Assembly: GCF_900142105.1 (NCBI RefSeq)
Contig: NZ_FQZS01000008.1
Coordinates: 1-64,000, forward strand
Length of the DNA: 64,000 nucleotides
From: Lutispora thermophila DSM 19022
Lineage (GTDB): Bacteria > Bacillota > Clostridia > Lutisporales > Lutisporaceae
Reading direction: 5' to 3'
Shown: piece after piece, positions 53,264-62,385 of the stretch
How the letters are laid out: every line of letters begins with the position of its first letter
Numbering within the stretch: the stretch's first letter is position 1
Translations under genes and position numbers: made by a program
The notes under the pieces: generated by a model
What the model saw: only the letters and a program-made list of their open reading frames with translations
The model's database searches: none
What the model was told of the DNA's origin: nothing

Positions 53264-54108
53264 ATGAAATATATCAATGAGAAACTGGCAATGAAACCTA
53301 AAGCCCGTTCAAAGCTAAGAATCTTTCTTGGTAAAAAATATTATACATTCAAGAGATATTTGGATTGGTACTTTGGATTGAAAAATATGCTTCAATCAAA
53401 GATGACAATTTGTTGCCCTATGTATATTTCAGTCATAGCACTCCTACCTTGAGAAAACTTAAAGATGTGGATATGTGATATCAGTATAACAAGATTATCA
53501 ATCTTGGTATAGCTTTGAAGAGGCTTAATAACATAATTATTAAGCCGGTGGAGACATTTTCCTACTGGCGGTTGATAGGTAAACCTACCAAGAGGAAAGG
53601 GTACGTAGAAGGCATGGCCCTTTTTTATGGAGGATAGAAAGCAGAAATAGGAGGAGGTCTGTGCCAGTTATCCAATCTCATATATTGGATGACTCTGCAC
53701 ACGCCTTTGACAGTGACAGAGAGATATAGGCACAGCTATGATGTTTTTCCTGATTCCAACAGGACTCAACCCTTTGGAAGCGGTGCCACATGTGTATATA
53801 ACTATCGGGATTTACAGATATATAATGGAACCAATGAAACCTATCAACTTCACTTGACCTTAAGACGGGAGGAGCTGGCAGGAGAATGGAGGACAGACAA
53901 AAAACCTTGCTTCAAATATGAAGTATATGACAAGGAACACTCAATAAGCCATGAATACTGGGGAGGATATATACGGCACAATGTAATATGCAGAAGATGC
54001 TATGATATGGATGGAAATTTGCTCGACGATGAATTTATAACAGAAAATAATGCTCTCATGATCTATCAGCCTTTTTTGGAGGAATGTGCAAATACAAAGC
54101 CTTTATAG
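53264..54108 (+). pseudogene. VanW-family gene, multiply disrupted
   Basis: Fragments spell out a VanW-type protein: PKARSKLRIFLGKKYYTFKR at the start, then DNLLPYVYFSHSTPTLRKLK, IINLGIALKRLNNIIIKPVE, TFSYWRLIGKPTKRKGYVEG, GGGLCQLSNLIYWMTLHTPL and TERYRHSYDVFPDSNRTQPF, ending at TAG 54106. In between are a frameshift near 53400, TGA after D-V-D-M (about 53476) and TAG before K-A-E-I-G-G-G (about 53636). VanW proteins are found in some vancomycin-resistance clusters and widely elsewhere; their function is unknown. No other van genes are adjacent, so no resistance is implied. Confidence 0.85.
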
Positions 54109-54687
54109 GAACAGGGATACAGCAGAATATACAAGAAGTAAAGCCATAATAGTATTGACCATTCTAACATTTTTCACAATGAATCTTTGGAATATAGATC
54201 CGAACAATCCCCAGCAGCAGTTTGATACAAAAGCAGTGAAGGACAGCAGAAGGGCAAAGCCTGTGATTATAGGAGCAGACTTATAATAAGGCACTACGAA
54301 GGCAGAAACCGTTGTAATGGCATAAATGATGCCTTTTGGATTTACAAACTGTAGTAGCAATCCCCATATATATTTATTAGTGTTTCTTGAATTATCTTCA
54401 TCGCTATTGGGCTTGCTGTTGTAAGTTTTCCAGGCAAGCCAAAGTATATAAGCGGCGCCCAAATAAGTCATAATTGATTGAATAGACGGTATAAGATTGA
54501 AAAGAGTGACGCTAAATAGTCCGCATAAAGTAAATATGATAAAAAAGCCGGTAAATACACCTGTGTTAAATGGTATGCTCTTTTTGAATCCGTATCTGGT
54601 GGCATTTGACATAGCCATTATATTATTGGGACCAGGAGTGAATGTAGTAACCATTACATAGGATATGAATGCCGGAATATTGGGCAT
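54103..54687 (-). CDS. LysE/RhtB-family amino acid exporter
   Basis: A 194-residue membrane protein with about six helices. The family signature TPGPNNIMAMSNATRYGFKK appears at residues 17-36, followed by GVFTGFFIIFTLCG and the Y-L-G-A-A-Y-I-L-W-L-A-W helix end. LysE-family proteins export amino acids or small metabolites. ATG follows GGAGGTC. The 3' end overlaps the end of the convergent VanW pseudogene by six bases. Confidence 0.9.
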   Translation of the reverse strand: MPNIPAFISYVMVTTFTPGPNNIMAMSNATRYGFKKSIPFNTGVFTGFFIIFTLCGLFSVTLFNLIPSIQSIMTYLGAAYILWLAWKTYNSKPNSDEDNSRNTNKYIWGLLLQFVNPKGIIYAITTVSAFVVPYYKSAPIITGFALLLSFTAFVSNCCWGLFGSIFQRFIVKNVRMVNTIMALLLVYSAVSLFL

Positions 54688-54805
54688 AAAGTTGACCTCC
54701 GTATTTTTAATAAATATTCACTAATATTATATCAGAAAATTGGAAATTGGTTATACAATATTTTTATATGATTATAAGTAATAAAGAAAAGAAGGTGAAG
54801 TTATT

Positions 54806-55061
54806 ATGGATATCAATATTAAAAAGGAGAATGATGTGTAAATTGCTGTTGTAGACAGCAGCCATCGACTTAAGTGCAAGGCTTGCGGGAGAGATATTGC
54901 AATAATTCATCAATTACAATATTAAAGTAGCTATTGTAGGTGATTTTTCTTTATATACCAGCAAGAGTTTGAGAGATTTCATATATGAGAGCAATAAAGG
55001 GGAGAGCATATTTTTCCTACCGGATGAGAAAGAAGCTATAGATAAGCTAAGCAGAGTCTGA
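54806..55061 (+). pseudogene. DUF4180 gene with stop codon and deletion
   Basis: The ATG at 54806 follows GAAGGTGAAG and reads DINIKKENDV, then TAA, then IAVVDSSHR. After a gap where about 50 residues of the family are missing, coding resumes with LAGEILQ-like remnants and FINYNIKVAIVGDFSLYTSK, SLRDFIYESNKGESIFFLPD, EKEAIDKLSRV to 55061. This matches the DUF4180 family, small proteins of unknown function. The flanks (54688-54805 and 55062-55230) hold nothing else recognisable. Confidence 0.75.
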
Positions 55062-55230
55062 TAGCTAATATAAACCAAGGAAAACTCCCTGTCAGGTGAA
55101 AGGAAAATGTATGTATTGCTGCAGCCCTCAGAGGCTATGTAATACATGGACTATAACGGACAAATCTTATCATCGGGCAATCTAAAAGTTGTGTTGACAA
55201 ATGATGTTCTGGAATATTAACTGAGTTTCT

Positions 55231-55259
55231 ATGTCAATGGCTCATAAAAATGCTATAAT
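55231..55259 (+). promoter_or_regulatory. Probable promoter of the zinc-ribbon gene
   Basis: ATGTCA at 55231-55236 and TATAAT at 55254-55259 with a 17-bp spacer, 36 bp before the start codon. Confidence 0.6.
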
Positions 55260-55294
55260 ATATTTCAAAGATTAATGAAGTTGTGGAGGATTAT

Positions 55295-55687
55295 ATGTTT
55301 TTTATAGGTATATTTGGAATAGAGAGTAAGGAAAAAGAAATAAAATATTTGACCAATATATCCTGTAGCCATTGTCATAGCGAGTCAAGTATGAAACTGT
55401 TTAAGACCTATAATTTCTTTCACTTTTTCTTTATACCTTTGTTCAAATGGAATGAAAAATATAACTTAATATGCAGCAACTGCAATACCCTGTATGAGAT
55501 CCCCAATGAGAAAGGCAAAAGGATAGAAAGAGGAGAAGAGATAGAGATAACATACTGGGATTTGAAAGAGGTAAAAACCGATTTTTATAATAGTTATACA
55601 ACAGGCAATAGATGTTCTCATTGTGGAAGAACGATAGAGCCTCATTTTGAATATTGTCCATACTGTGGAACAAGGCTTAGAATTTGA
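55295..55687 (+). CDS. Zinc-ribbon domain protein
   Basis: A 130-residue protein with two zinc ribbons split across the chain: CSHCHSES near residue 25 with CSNCNTLYEI near 65, and at the C-terminus CSHCGRTIEPHFEYCPYCGTRL, a classic double-zinc-ribbon. A hydrophobic stretch (TYNFFHFFFIPLFKW) lies between the first pair. Start ATG 55295 follows GGAGG (55285-55289). The function of these small proteins is unknown. Confidence 0.8.
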   Translation: MFFIGIFGIESKEKEIKYLTNISCSHCHSESSMKLFKTYNFFHFFFIPLFKWNEKYNLICSNCNTLYEIPNEKGKRIERGEEIEITYWDLKEVKTDFYNSYTTGNRCSHCGRTIEPHFEYCPYCGTRLRI

Positions 55688-55713
55688 ATAGGCAGGGTAA
55701 CTTCCCTGCCTAT
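55688..55713. terminator. Hairpin between convergent zinc-ribbon and MATE genes
   Basis: ATAGGCAGGG (55688-55697) pairs with CCCTGCCTAT (55704-55713) around TAACTT. The T-run on the plus side begins nine bases later, so termination efficiency there is uncertain. Confidence 0.6.
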
Positions 55714-57062
55714 ACTAATGTTTTTTCATATATATTCTTTTTCTTATAAAGCACTAGGTTAAAGAGGAACCTAAATGTTATATCTATGGCAATTACTACC
55801 CAAATAGCTACTATGGGAAGCTTTAATATATAAACTACCACTAAAGTGAAAGGAACCCTGATACCCCAAAGTCCTGTACCGGCTACCAACATGGGTATGT
55901 TGGTATAGCCTGCACCTCTCATGGCTCCTATCAATACTTGAGAAGCATTTTGAGGTAGCTGGACCAAACCCATGAGAATGAGATATATGGCTCCCAGGGC
56001 GATTACTTCAGGATTGTCTGTAAGCAAAGTCATCATGGTTTTAGGGAAAAACACCAGGATTATTATACTGATAGATGTCATGGCTAAGGAACCTTTCATT
56101 ATCTGTCGCAGATATATTTTCGCAAGCTTTTTGTCCCCAGCTCCTAATGCTTGTCCTATAAAGGCTGTTGCAGCTATTCCAAAGCCTGCGGAGGGCATAT
56201 AGGATATGGATTCTGCTTGTAATCCTAGCTGATGAGCCGCAAAAGCTGTTTCGCCGTAAGTGAGAATGGATCTGGTAAGTATTATTGCAGCTAACTGCCA
56301 GAACATATTCTCCATGGAAGTTGGGAGTCCTACTCTATAGACAGATTTTATCTGCGACAAATCGATGCGGAAGAAGTCCTTATTTAGATATGAACTCAGT
56401 ACACCATCCCTGCTGAATAATACATACAAGCCAATGATGCAAGCAGCAACCTGTGATAAAGCCGTTGCAATGGCTGCTCCTCTTATTCCCATAGGCTCAA
56501 AGCCTAAGCCGCCGAATATCAACAAATAACCTAAGACTATATTTATCATGTTCATTATGGCCGTTATTATCATGGGTGTTTTGGCATTTCCCATGCCTTG
56601 GAGCACTCCGCCCACTATCAAGGAAATAGCTAAGAAGGGCAAGCCAAAAGAAACAGTCTTTATATATGTGTTGGCATTTTCCAGTAATTCAGGGCTTGGG
56701 TCGAATATGCTCAGCAATTGGGAAGAGAAAGTATATATTCCTACTTGAAGCAGCAATACCACCAATATTGTGGATATGATGGTCTGTTGCATCACATGTT
56801 TCATCTTTTCCCATTCTTTAGCACCATAGTATTGAGCCACGAATACGGAGGCTCCTGTTGTTATGCCTTTAAATAAAGCCCAGACCATCTGGGTAATTCT
56901 CTGGCTTATACCTAAAGCGCTGACGGTTATAACGTCAATCCTGCCGATAAATCCCATCATAACCAAGCCTGCAGACATTTGAAGGACTCCTTCAAAGGCT
57001 ACAGGCAGGATCATAGATATAATTCGTTTATTGATAAGCTTTATATCATAATTTTCCGTCAT
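55710..57062 (-). CDS. MATE-family efflux transporter
   Basis: A 450-residue multidrug or metabolite exporter with 12 helices. Both halves show the family pattern: ILPVAFEGVLQMSAGLVMMG with ITQMVWALFKGITTGASVFV in the first, and GLPTSMENMFWQLAAIILTR with SAGFGIAATAFIGQALGAGD in the second. The start ATG (57060-57062) follows GGGAG; an in-frame ATG 24 bases upstream overlaps the site. The operon context gives no clue to its substrate. Confidence 0.92.
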   Translation of the reverse strand: MTENYDIKLINKRIISMILPVAFEGVLQMSAGLVMMGFIGRIDVITVSALGISQRITQMVWALFKGITTGASVFVAQYYGAKEWEKMKHVMQQTIISTILVVLLLQVGIYTFSSQLLSIFDPSPELLENANTYIKTVSFGLPFLAISLIVGGVLQGMGNAKTPMIITAIMNMINIVLGYLLIFGGLGFEPMGIRGAAIATALSQVAACIIGLYVLFSRDGVLSSYLNKDFFRIDLSQIKSVYRVGLPTSMENMFWQLAAIILTRSILTYGETAFAAHQLGLQAESISYMPSAGFGIAATAFIGQALGAGDKKLAKIYLRQIMKGSLAMTSISIIILVFFPKTMMTLLTDNPEVIALGAIYLILMGLVQLPQNASQVLIGAMRGAGYTNIPMLVAGTGLWGIRVPFTLVVVYILKLPIVAIWVVIAIDITFRFLFNLVLYKKKNIYEKTLV

Positions 57063-57190
57063 GATTCTGTCTCCCTTTAAGCCCATATTCCTTCTAGATT
57101 ATATCATCTGGTGTTTCATATGTGCAATGTGAATGTATATGGAGAAACATAAACCATGGGTAGTATAATATGAGCATATATAGGTGAATA

Positions 57191-57219
57191 TTGACTAATA
57201 ATTTGAGTTTACATAGAAT
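57191..57219 (+). promoter_or_regulatory. Promoter of the beta-propeller gene
   Basis: TTGACT at 57191-57196 and TAGAAT at 57214-57219 are spaced by exactly 17 bp, about 70 bp upstream of ATG 57290. Confidence 0.7.
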
Positions 57220-57289
57220 GGAGACAATAGGCATTATGTGGCAGCAATTATTCATGTTTATAAAATATGGAAATGAATGGAGGATTAAT

Positions 57290-58693
57290 ATGAAAAAATT
57301 GCAGGCTGTTTTCCTAGGAATTGTTTTGGCCTCGGTAATGAGCATTTCTACAGCTTTTGCAGCAGAATCGCCAATAATTGATTATTTTGGAGGTTCTAGT
57401 TTTGATTATTTCCGGGGAGTTAGTCTAACGAAAGATGGAGGATGTGTGGCGGTAGGAGAATCTTGGTCTTATGACGGCGATATGAAAGGGTTTAGTAAAG
57501 GCTCCGATGATGCAGTTTTGGTGAAATATGATGCAAATGGAAATGTAGAATGGATAAAAACCTTTGGGGGAAGTTTTTTTGATACTTTCTATGACGTAAA
57601 GCAGACAAGGGATGGAGGATACATAGCTGTTGGATGCAGCAACTCGTTAGATGGTGATATGGTAGGTTCTGCAAAGGCTGTCAGGGAAGGTAATACTGAG
57701 GTTCCCAATCATGATGCAATCATTGTAAAGTTTGATTCAAAAGGAAATATGGAATGGTTCAGTGATTTTGGCGGAAGTAATTTGGATAAATACAATTCTG
57801 TTATTGAAACAAAGGATGGCAATTACTTAGCAGTAGGGGAAACAAAATCATGGGATGGATCTATGACCGGATTGCTGAAAGGGGAGGGCGATTGTCTTAT
57901 TGCGATGTATGATTCTAATGGGAATCTAATGTGGTTAGATAGCTTCGGAAGCAGAGGAATCGAAGGATTGAGTTCAGTGGTTGAATGTCAGGATGGAAGC
58001 TTTGTTGCTGTAGGATATACTAATAGCACAGACGGATACATGGATGGAACCGGGTCAGCTCTTCTCAAAGGATTGATGGTAAGATTTGATTCAAATCAAA
58101 ACATCATATGGGTAAAAGCTCTTGAACTTATGAATCCGGACATCAGAACCATAGTTTATGCATCTGTATATGGGTTTACGGATGTGGCAGTTACATCTGA
58201 TAATGGCATTATTGTGTCAGGAGCGGGTATATATTTAAAGGAGGAAGAAAGAATTTATAAAGTATGCAGCGATGGAAGGTTGTTTAAGTTTGATAATAAT
58301 GGGAATATAGAATGGGGAAAAATTTATAAGTACGCAGATTATACAAACTTGTTAAGCGTAATTGGCACTAAGGATGGTAGCTATATTTCGGTAGGCTATA
58401 GTTATTCTGAAATGCCGGTAAACTCAATAGTTGTCAGTTATGACTCAAAGGGTCAACTTAAATGGGCAAAATCTGATGGAGGTTCCAGTAATGGAGATTT
58501 CAGATATATTGAATCAAAGGATGATAAATATATAATTGTAGGATCAACACATACAAAAGACAAAAGTACAGAGGCATTGCTCTATATAGGAAACTTTGAA
58601 GAATATGATGGAAAACTTATTCTATCACCGGAAACAACAAAAATTGTGGCTCCTAATGATCCGTCATATAGAGAAGCGCTGTCGGATTTATAG
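57290..58693 (+). CDS. Secreted beta-propeller-like repeat protein
   Basis: A 467-residue exported protein. Signal peptide: KKLQAVFLGIVLASVMSIST ending A-F-A-A. The mature part consists of about seven repeats of roughly 50 residues with the consensus F-G-G-S-x-x-D, T-x-D-G-G-Y-I-A-V-G, S-x-D-G-D-M and K-Y-D-x-N-G-N-x-E-W, forming a predicted beta propeller. It starts at ATG 57290 after GGAGG (57278-57282). The stop is TAG at 58691, but the frame stays open for 38 codons beyond it, so a C-terminal part may have been lost. Function unknown; surface localisation is likely. Confidence 0.8.
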   Translation: MKKLQAVFLGIVLASVMSISTAFAAESPIIDYFGGSSFDYFRGVSLTKDGGCVAVGESWSYDGDMKGFSKGSDDAVLVKYDANGNVEWIKTFGGSFFDTFYDVKQTRDGGYIAVGCSNSLDGDMVGSAKAVREGNTEVPNHDAIIVKFDSKGNMEWFSDFGGSNLDKYNSVIETKDGNYLAVGETKSWDGSMTGLLKGEGDCLIAMYDSNGNLMWLDSFGSRGIEGLSSVVECQDGSFVAVGYTNSTDGYMDGTGSALLKGLMVRFDSNQNIIWVKALELMNPDIRTIVYASVYGFTDVAVTSDNGIIVSGAGIYLKEEERIYKVCSDGRLFKFDNNGNIEWGKIYKYADYTNLLSVIGTKDGSYISVGYSYSEMPVNSIVVSYDSKGQLKWAKSDGGSSNGDFRYIESKDDKYIIVGSTHTKDKSTEALLYIGNFEEYDGKLILSPETTKIVAPNDPSYREALSDL

Positions 58694-59095
58694 GTAAGGT
58701 TAAGCACAATATTACAACTTACAACTGTTTATGGGAATGGTATTCCAACAAAGGTAGGTACATATGTCATAAATAAGGATAGCTATTTAGAGCTTCGTGT
58801 TCTGCCATAACTTCACAATGAGAAAAAAAGAAAGTTTTTGTTGAATGATACAGCGAAAAAATAGCGTATTCTTTACACAAGGAAGGGCTTCCATGCAATT
58901 ATAATTTTCATGGGATGCCTTTCTTATTCTGTGAAATCGATGACAGCAAAGATCATGGTAATCTTGGCAGACAAATTATAACAAAATGTTTTAAATCTTC
59001 AAGGAAATCAAGGATGTTTGTAGAATATGAATTGTATAAATACTGACGGATTAGACAGCAGACTGAAATATTATCATATGGAGGAAAGCAGATAA
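58694..59095. other. Region after the beta-propeller gene
   Basis: It starts with 38 further in-frame codons of the propeller gene (VYGNGIPTKVGTYVINKDSY to TAA at 58808-58810). A hairpin related to the dispersed repeat lies at 58880-58925. Beyond it, up to the rtcB leader, nothing recognisable is seen. Confidence 0.5.
58880..58925. repeat. Dispersed hairpin repeat, diverged copy C
   Basis: AGGAAGGGC (58880-58888) pairs with GCCTTTCTT (58917-58925), with an inner CCATG/CATGG stem. The right arm and flank (GCCTTTCTTATTCTGTG) match copy B at 46895-46945 closely; the loop differs. Relationship is likely but weaker than between copies A and B. Confidence 0.45.
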
Positions 59096-59128
59096 ATGAT
59101 AAATATTAAGAAAGGACATAGTGAATGA
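59096..59128 (+). CDS. Ten-residue upstream ORF overlapping rtcB
   Basis: ATG 59096 opens M-I-N-I-K-K-G-H-S-E and stops at TGA 59126-59128, overlapping the rtcB start as ATGA. A GGAGG at 59080-59084 lies 11 bases upstream, stronger than the AAAGGAC before rtcB itself. This fits a leader peptide that couples translation to rtcB. It is too short to be sure. Confidence 0.35.
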   Translation: MINIKKGHSE

Positions 59129-60228
59129 TTGAAATAAAGGGAAAATATAATAGTGCAATTGTATATACGGAAAACATAGAACCTGGTGCGGTGACTCAGA
59201 TTGAGACCTTATGCCATCAGGAATTTGCTAAGGACAGTAAAATTCGCATAATGCCTGATGTTCATAGCGGGGTAGGATGTACCATCGGTACAACCATGAC
59301 CATTGAGGATAAGGTGGTTCCCAATCTGGTTGGTGTTGATATCGGTTGCGGCATGGAGGTTGTAAAGCTTAAAAGCAACCATATAGAGCTTCAGAAGCTA
59401 GATAAGCTTATCTATGAGAAAATACCCAGTGGATTTGACATAAGGGATAAGGAACATAAATATAACGATGAAATAGATTTGAACCAGCTAAGATGTAGAA
59501 GCAAAGTCAACCTGAAGAGGGCGAGGCTCAGCATTGGCACACTTGGAGGAGGCAATCATTTTATAGAAATAGATAAGGACAGCGAAGGCAATCTTTATCT
59601 GGTTATCCATTCCGGCAGCCGCCATCTGGGTAAAGAGGTGGCAAGCTATTATCAGGAAGAAGCCTACAAATCATTGAACAGCAAGACAGATATACCTAAA
59701 TCTTTGGCTTATGTTTCCGGAGAGCTTTTTGATGATTATATCCATGATATGAAAATAATCCAGAAATTTGCTGATCTCAACAGGAAGGCTATGGCTGAGG
59801 AAATAATAAAGGGGATGAAACTTAAGGTTGCATCAAGCTTTACAACTATTCACAACTATATAGATACAGAAAACATGATCTTAAGAAAAGGAGCCGTATC
59901 GGCACAAAAGGGAGAGATTTTATTGATACCTATAAATATGAGGGACGGGAGTTTGATTTGCATAGGAAAAGGAAATCCGGAATGGAACTTTTCAGCTCCC
60001 CATGGAGCAGGCCGCATTATGAGCCGGACACAGGCTAAAAATTCTCTTACTCTCCCTCAATTTAAAGAGACTATGAAGGGTATTTTTACTACATCGGTGA
60101 ATAAGGATACTCTCGATGAATGCCCTCTTGTATACAAACCTATGGATGAAATAGTAAATAATATCGCCGATACGGTGGAAATCACGGATATCATTAAACC
60201 TATATATAATTTTAAGGCGGCAGAATAA
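59125..60228 (+). CDS. rtcB: RtcB-family RNA-splicing ligase
   Basis: A 367-residue manganese- and GTP-dependent RNA ligase of the RtcB family, which joins 2',3'-cyclic phosphate ends to 5'-OH ends in RNA repair. Metal and nucleotide motifs are complete: MPDVHSGVGCTIGT, VGVDIGCGM with Cys75, LGGGNHFIEI, VIHSGSRHLG, and the guanylylated His293 in SAPHGAGRIMSR. It is shorter than E. coli RtcB (408), as is common in the RtcB2 branch. No rtcA, archease or RtcR gene is nearby. The start overlaps a short upstream ORF. Confidence 0.92.
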   Translation: MIEIKGKYNSAIVYTENIEPGAVTQIETLCHQEFAKDSKIRIMPDVHSGVGCTIGTTMTIEDKVVPNLVGVDIGCGMEVVKLKSNHIELQKLDKLIYEKIPSGFDIRDKEHKYNDEIDLNQLRCRSKVNLKRARLSIGTLGGGNHFIEIDKDSEGNLYLVIHSGSRHLGKEVASYYQEEAYKSLNSKTDIPKSLAYVSGELFDDYIHDMKIIQKFADLNRKAMAEEIIKGMKLKVASSFTTIHNYIDTENMILRKGAVSAQKGEILLIPINMRDGSLICIGKGNPEWNFSAPHGAGRIMSRTQAKNSLTLPQFKETMKGIFTTSVNKDTLDECPLVYKPMDEIVNNIADTVEITDIIKPIYNFKAAE

Positions 60229-60272
60229 TATGCAATTTAATGATATCATCAAAAGAAATAGGAGGAGTAAGA

Positions 60273-61433
60273 ATGAATTTTGATGTTGTGGTGAACAGAA
60301 AGCAAACAGGTTGTGCAAAATGGGATGGTTTAAAAGAGGTATTCGGAAGAGATGATGTTTTACCACTTTGGGTTGCGGATATGGATTTCAAATCGTGTCC
60401 AGAAATCATCGAAGCAATAGTCAATAGGGCAGAACATGGAGTATTCGGATATCCTCATGTTTCATCCAAAGTATATGAACCATTCATAGAGTGGAATAAA
60501 AGAAGAAACAACTTGGATATAGAACAGAAATGGATACTTACCTGTCCTGGAGTTGTAACAGCATTTAACCTTGCTGTACATGCCTTTACAAAAGAAGGAG
60601 AAGGGGTCATGATACAGACTCCCGTATATCCGCCGTTTCACAGCAGTGCCAAAAATAACAACAGAATATTAATTGAGAATCAGCTTGTTGAAAATGAAGG
60701 ATATTACACCATAGATTTTGAGGACTTTGAAAAGAAGATAAGGGATAATAATGTAAAATTATTTATACTGTGCAACCCTCATAATCCTGTGGGAAGGGTA
60801 TGGACTAGAGGAGAACTGGAGAATATGGCGGAAATATGTCTCAAATATGATGTGAAAATATTCTCCGACGAGATCCATTCAGATCTGATTTTGAAAGGTA
60901 ACAAGTTTAATTCCATTTTATCCTTGGATGAAAAGTACAGAAGGATGGCAATGGCAGCTATGGCACCAAGCAAAACCTTCAATATAGCCGGTCTTACTGC
61001 TTCTATAGTGCTGATACCCGATGAAGATATGAGGAAGGCATATAGTAAAGCAAGTCAAAGCATGCACATAGGAATGCTCAATATATTCGGACTCACTGCC
61101 TTGGAAGCTGCATATAGATATGGGGAACATTGGCTGAAGGAAGTGATGAACTATATAGAAGGCAATTTCGACTACATGATAAGCTACATACAAGAGAACA
61201 TTCCCAATGTGAAGTGCAGGAAACCGGAAGCAACATATTTGGGATGGCTGGATTTTAGAGCCATATATCCAAAGCAGGATGATTTGAATGATTTCTTGAT
61301 AAATAAGGCCAAGGTAGGATTAAACAGTGGATTAACCTTTGGAAAACCGGGAGAAGGATTTGCAAGAATTAATGTGGGATGTTCGAGGGCCATATTGGAA
61401 GAAGCCTTAAACAGAATAAAAGCCGCACTGTAA
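60273..61433 (+). CDS. MalY/PatB-type PLP aminotransferase (cystathionine beta-lyase)
   Basis: A 386-residue class I/II PLP enzyme. The PLP lysine is Lys234 in APSKTFNIAGL, the DMDF of the N-terminal arm (PLWVADMDFKSCPEI) and the NPHNPVGRVW loop are typical of the MalY/PatB group, which cleave cystathionine or cysteine conjugates with C-S lyase activity. Start ATG 60273 follows GGAGGAG; an in-frame ATG at 60240 lies before this site. It begins 44 bp after rtcB and ends 45 bp before a drug/metabolite transporter gene, and may form an operon with it. Confidence 0.9.
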   Translation: MNFDVVVNRKQTGCAKWDGLKEVFGRDDVLPLWVADMDFKSCPEIIEAIVNRAEHGVFGYPHVSSKVYEPFIEWNKRRNNLDIEQKWILTCPGVVTAFNLAVHAFTKEGEGVMIQTPVYPPFHSSAKNNNRILIENQLVENEGYYTIDFEDFEKKIRDNNVKLFILCNPHNPVGRVWTRGELENMAEICLKYDVKIFSDEIHSDLILKGNKFNSILSLDEKYRRMAMAAMAPSKTFNIAGLTASIVLIPDEDMRKAYSKASQSMHIGMLNIFGLTALEAAYRYGEHWLKEVMNYIEGNFDYMISYIQENIPNVKCRKPEATYLGWLDFRAIYPKQDDLNDFLINKAKVGLNSGLTFGKPGEGFARINVGCSRAILEEALNRIKAAL

Positions 61434-61478
61434 ATATGTTTTGCTTTAAATCTGAATAAAAGGGAGAAGGCGAAAATT

Positions 61479-62372
61479 GTGGGGACACATATAGGAGAAA
61501 TAGCTGCATTGATTACGGCAATATGCTGGACGATTAATGCCGTTGCCTTTGAATCTGCAGGCAAAAAGGTAGGTTCTTTGTCGGTAAACTATATAAGATT
61601 GTTTATTGCTTTCCTTTTCCTTAGCATATCTTCATATATGACTAGGGGGCTTGCCTTTCCAACGGATGCGACAAGTCATACCTGGTTTTGGCTCCTTATA
61701 TCCGGTCTTATAGGCTTAGTATTGGGAGATTTGTTTCTTTTTCAAGCTTATGTGGAGATCGGCTCCAGAATATCTCTGCTTATCATGTCAGCAGCTCCTC
61801 CTATCACGGCATTGGCAGGATTTTTCATCATGGGGGAAAAAATTTCATTCTTGGGCTTAGTGGGTATGTTTACTACCATGGTAGGAATATGCCTTGTAAT
61901 ATTAAGCCGAAATCCGGAGGAGAACAAGGTTCAATTCAATCGTCCGGTGAGAGGAATTATATATGCCGGTTTGGGAGCTTTAGGACAAGCCTTTGGTTTA
62001 ATACTCAGCAAGCTGGGCATGGGTTCCTACAATCCCTTTGCAGCTACACAGATAAGGACTATCGCTGCAATCATAGGATTTACCGTTATCATTACAATCA
62101 GGCATAAATGGTCGGAAATAAAGGCTGCCTTTGATGATAGAAAAGCCATAGGTGAAATAGCCATAGGTGCTGTATTTGGCCCCTTCATAGGAGTAACATT
62201 CTCTCTGCTGGCGGTTCAATATACTGCTACGGGAATTGTTTCATCCATCAGTTCCATATCTCCGGTGTTGATAATACCGGCTTCAATTGCAATATTTAAA
62301 GAAAAGGTTCTGCCAAGGGAAATATTGGGGGCTGTTGTTTCCATAGTGGGAGTGACTCTACTTTTCCTATAA
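61479..62372 (+). CDS. EamA-family (DMT superfamily) transporter
   Basis: A 297-residue membrane protein with ten helices in two EamA repeats: ALITAICWTINAVAFESAGK starts the first and GIIYAGLGALGQAFGLILSK the second; each ends with the P-x-x-x-A-L-x-x-x-x-x-G-E motif (LIMSAAPPITALAGFFIMGE and SISPVLIIPASIAIFKEKVL). The start is GTG 61479 about ten bases after GGGAGAAGG. It lies between an aminotransferase and a lipase gene with short gaps (45 and 13 bp), so the three are probably co-transcribed. Amino acid or metabolite efflux is the usual role. Confidence 0.88.
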   Translation: MGTHIGEIAALITAICWTINAVAFESAGKKVGSLSVNYIRLFIAFLFLSISSYMTRGLAFPTDATSHTWFWLLISGLIGLVLGDLFLFQAYVEIGSRISLLIMSAAPPITALAGFFIMGEKISFLGLVGMFTTMVGICLVILSRNPEENKVQFNRPVRGIIYAGLGALGQAFGLILSKLGMGSYNPFAATQIRTIAAIIGFTVIITIRHKWSEIKAAFDDRKAIGEIAIGAVFGPFIGVTFSLLAVQYTATGIVSSISSISPVLIIPASIAIFKEKVLPREILGAVVSIVGVTLLFL

Positions 62373-62385
62373 GAGGTGAAAAATT

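Noticed and set aside
53264-54108. Vancomycin-resistance locus
   Set aside because: VanW is present only as a broken gene, and no vanH, ligase, vanX or vanRS genes are adjacent; the M15 peptidase at 15658 is far away and has a housekeeping-type context.
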